NCBI GenBank assembly: GCA_947488345.1
Contig: CANKZQ010000002.1
Location: 1-64,000 of the forward strand
Length of the DNA stretch: 64,000 nucleotides
Reading direction: 5' to 3'
Source: an uncultured Flavobacteriaceae bacterium
GTDB taxonomy: Bacteria; Bacteroidota; Bacteroidia; Flavobacteriales; Flavobacteriaceae
Part shown: positions 63,631 through 64,000 of the stretch, piece by piece
Position numbering within the stretch: position 1 is the stretch's first letter
How the letters are laid out: every line of letters begins with the position of its first letter
Made by a program: the position numbers and the translations under genes
Notes under the pieces: model-generated
Databases searched by the model: none
Told to the model about the DNA's origin: nothing
The model's input: only the letters and a program-made list of their open reading frames with translations

Positions 63631-64000
63631 TTAGTTTAATTTTTGTTCATAACGTTCGAGTAACTTCCAAGTTCGAAAAAAGGACTTAATAACTTCTACA
63701 TTACTATCATAATCGGTATTGATAAAGAGTATTTTTCCGATGCTGGTTTGAGGATCGAAGTACATAAAGGTCAATACTCCTGGATCACCGCCATTATGTC
63801 CTACACCATATTTGCCAAAATCCATGAAGATACCCATATTACTATCATTATCGTCCTCACCACCTAATTGATTTGCTGATAATTGTTTTGTGAAAAGTTC
63901 AGTATAACCTTCTTTACTTAGTAAAGTACCATTACCGTTGTAGCCTTTTATCAATTCACCAAGATAAAGGCTTAGATCTCGGGTTGAGGTAATCATACCA
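63631..64000 (-). CDS. Serine beta-lactamase-like hydrolase, C-terminal part (cut by window edge)
   Basis: The visible 121+ residues are the C-terminal part of a class C-like serine hydrolase: MITSTRDLSLYLGELIKGYNG (normally preceded by the GG of the family motif GGMxSTxxD), then KYGVGHNGGDPGVLTFMYFDP, where the HxGG motif (usually HxG) forms the third active-site element, and a last strand ILFINTDYD. The Ser-x-x-Lys and Tyr-x-Asn motifs must lie outside the window, so the start is not shown. Confidence 0.8.
   Translation of the reverse strand, partial: GMITSTRDLSLYLGELIKGYNGNGTLLSKEGYTELFTKQLSANQLGGEDDNDSNMGIFMDFGKYGVGHNGGDPGVLTFMYFDPQTSIGKILFINTDYDSNVEVIKSFFRTWKLLERYEQKLN

Noticed and set aside
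1-64000. CRISPR array, IS element, prophage, integron, tRNA or rRNA
   Set aside because: No regular spacer array, transposase, terminal repeat, phage gene, attachment site or cloverleaf sequence was found on reading; short RNA genes cannot be fully excluded by eye.

Overview
The window reads as chromosomal backbone DNA of a member of the Flavobacteriaceae (Bacteroidota), probably marine or free-living. The evidence is the AT-rich sequence, A-rich leaders without Shine-Dalgarno motifs, promoters of the TTG-N18/19-TAnnTTTG type (clean examples before mscL, a DUF2807 gene, nadC and rlmH), a type IX secretion sorting domain, and many Bacteroidota families (DUF2911, DUF3667, DUF2807, TIGR02757, a short DnaX without the zinc module, a short MenE). 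No rRNA, tRNA, CRISPR array, insertion sequence, phage or integron was seen.

Layout. 1-4426: two copies of a structured repeat, then a minus-strand group of acyl-CoA ligase, dnaX and miaE. 4600-9214: pheT, a secreted TPR protein and pyrD. 9211-17761: secreted proteins (pentapeptide repeat, M14 carboxypeptidase with sorting domain, DUF2807) and purL. 17874-21691: an RNA methyltransferase, a TIGR02757 protein and a secreted TPR protein. 21823-26592: a tight minus-strand operon of NTF2-like lipoprotein, SGNH hydrolase, exported Gfo/Idh oxidoreductase, alpha/alpha-barrel glycosidase-like protein and membrane methyltransferase, which looks like a small carbohydrate-processing locus without SusC/SusD. 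26665-30836: recG, a DUF2911/TPR protein and an 896-base gap holding a decayed secreted endonuclease I gene. 30837-40358: sugar kinase-like gene, ridA, lptD, then amidase, MCE/MlaD-like protein, two Fe-S oxidoreductase subunits split by a HAD gene, and a SPOR-like protein. 40369-46051: menaquinone genes menA, menC and menE interleaved with accessory genes. 46046-50795: PagL-like protein, 3-hydroxybutyryl-CoA dehydrogenase, Gfo/Idh protein, pcm, nadC, rlmH. 50815-53275: a divergent pair of a secreted beta-sandwich protein and a probable membrane-anchored regulator. 53268-57164: penicillin acylase-like lipoprotein, mscL, and a run of very small membrane or basic proteins. 57256-64000: pseudouridine synthase, TerB-like, DUF3667, secreted tandem-domain protein, metallo-beta-lactamase-fold hydrolase, DsbA-like, amidohydrolase, DUF2188 and a truncated serine hydrolase.

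Most of the region is housekeeping (DNA replication and repair, tRNA charging and modification, purine, pyrimidine, NAD and menaquinone synthesis, envelope building). The points most worth checking are: (i) an 11-A run in dnaX exactly after the clamp-loader core, with stops close by in both other frames, predicting a slippage-made short gamma-like subunit; (ii) a divergent gene pair with three 10-bp tandem repeats between them, one gene encoding a possible HTH-TM-periplasmic regulator; (iii) an apparent short transcript with its own terminator upstream of mscL; (iv) the structured repeat at the left edge; and (v) the endonuclease I pseudogene.
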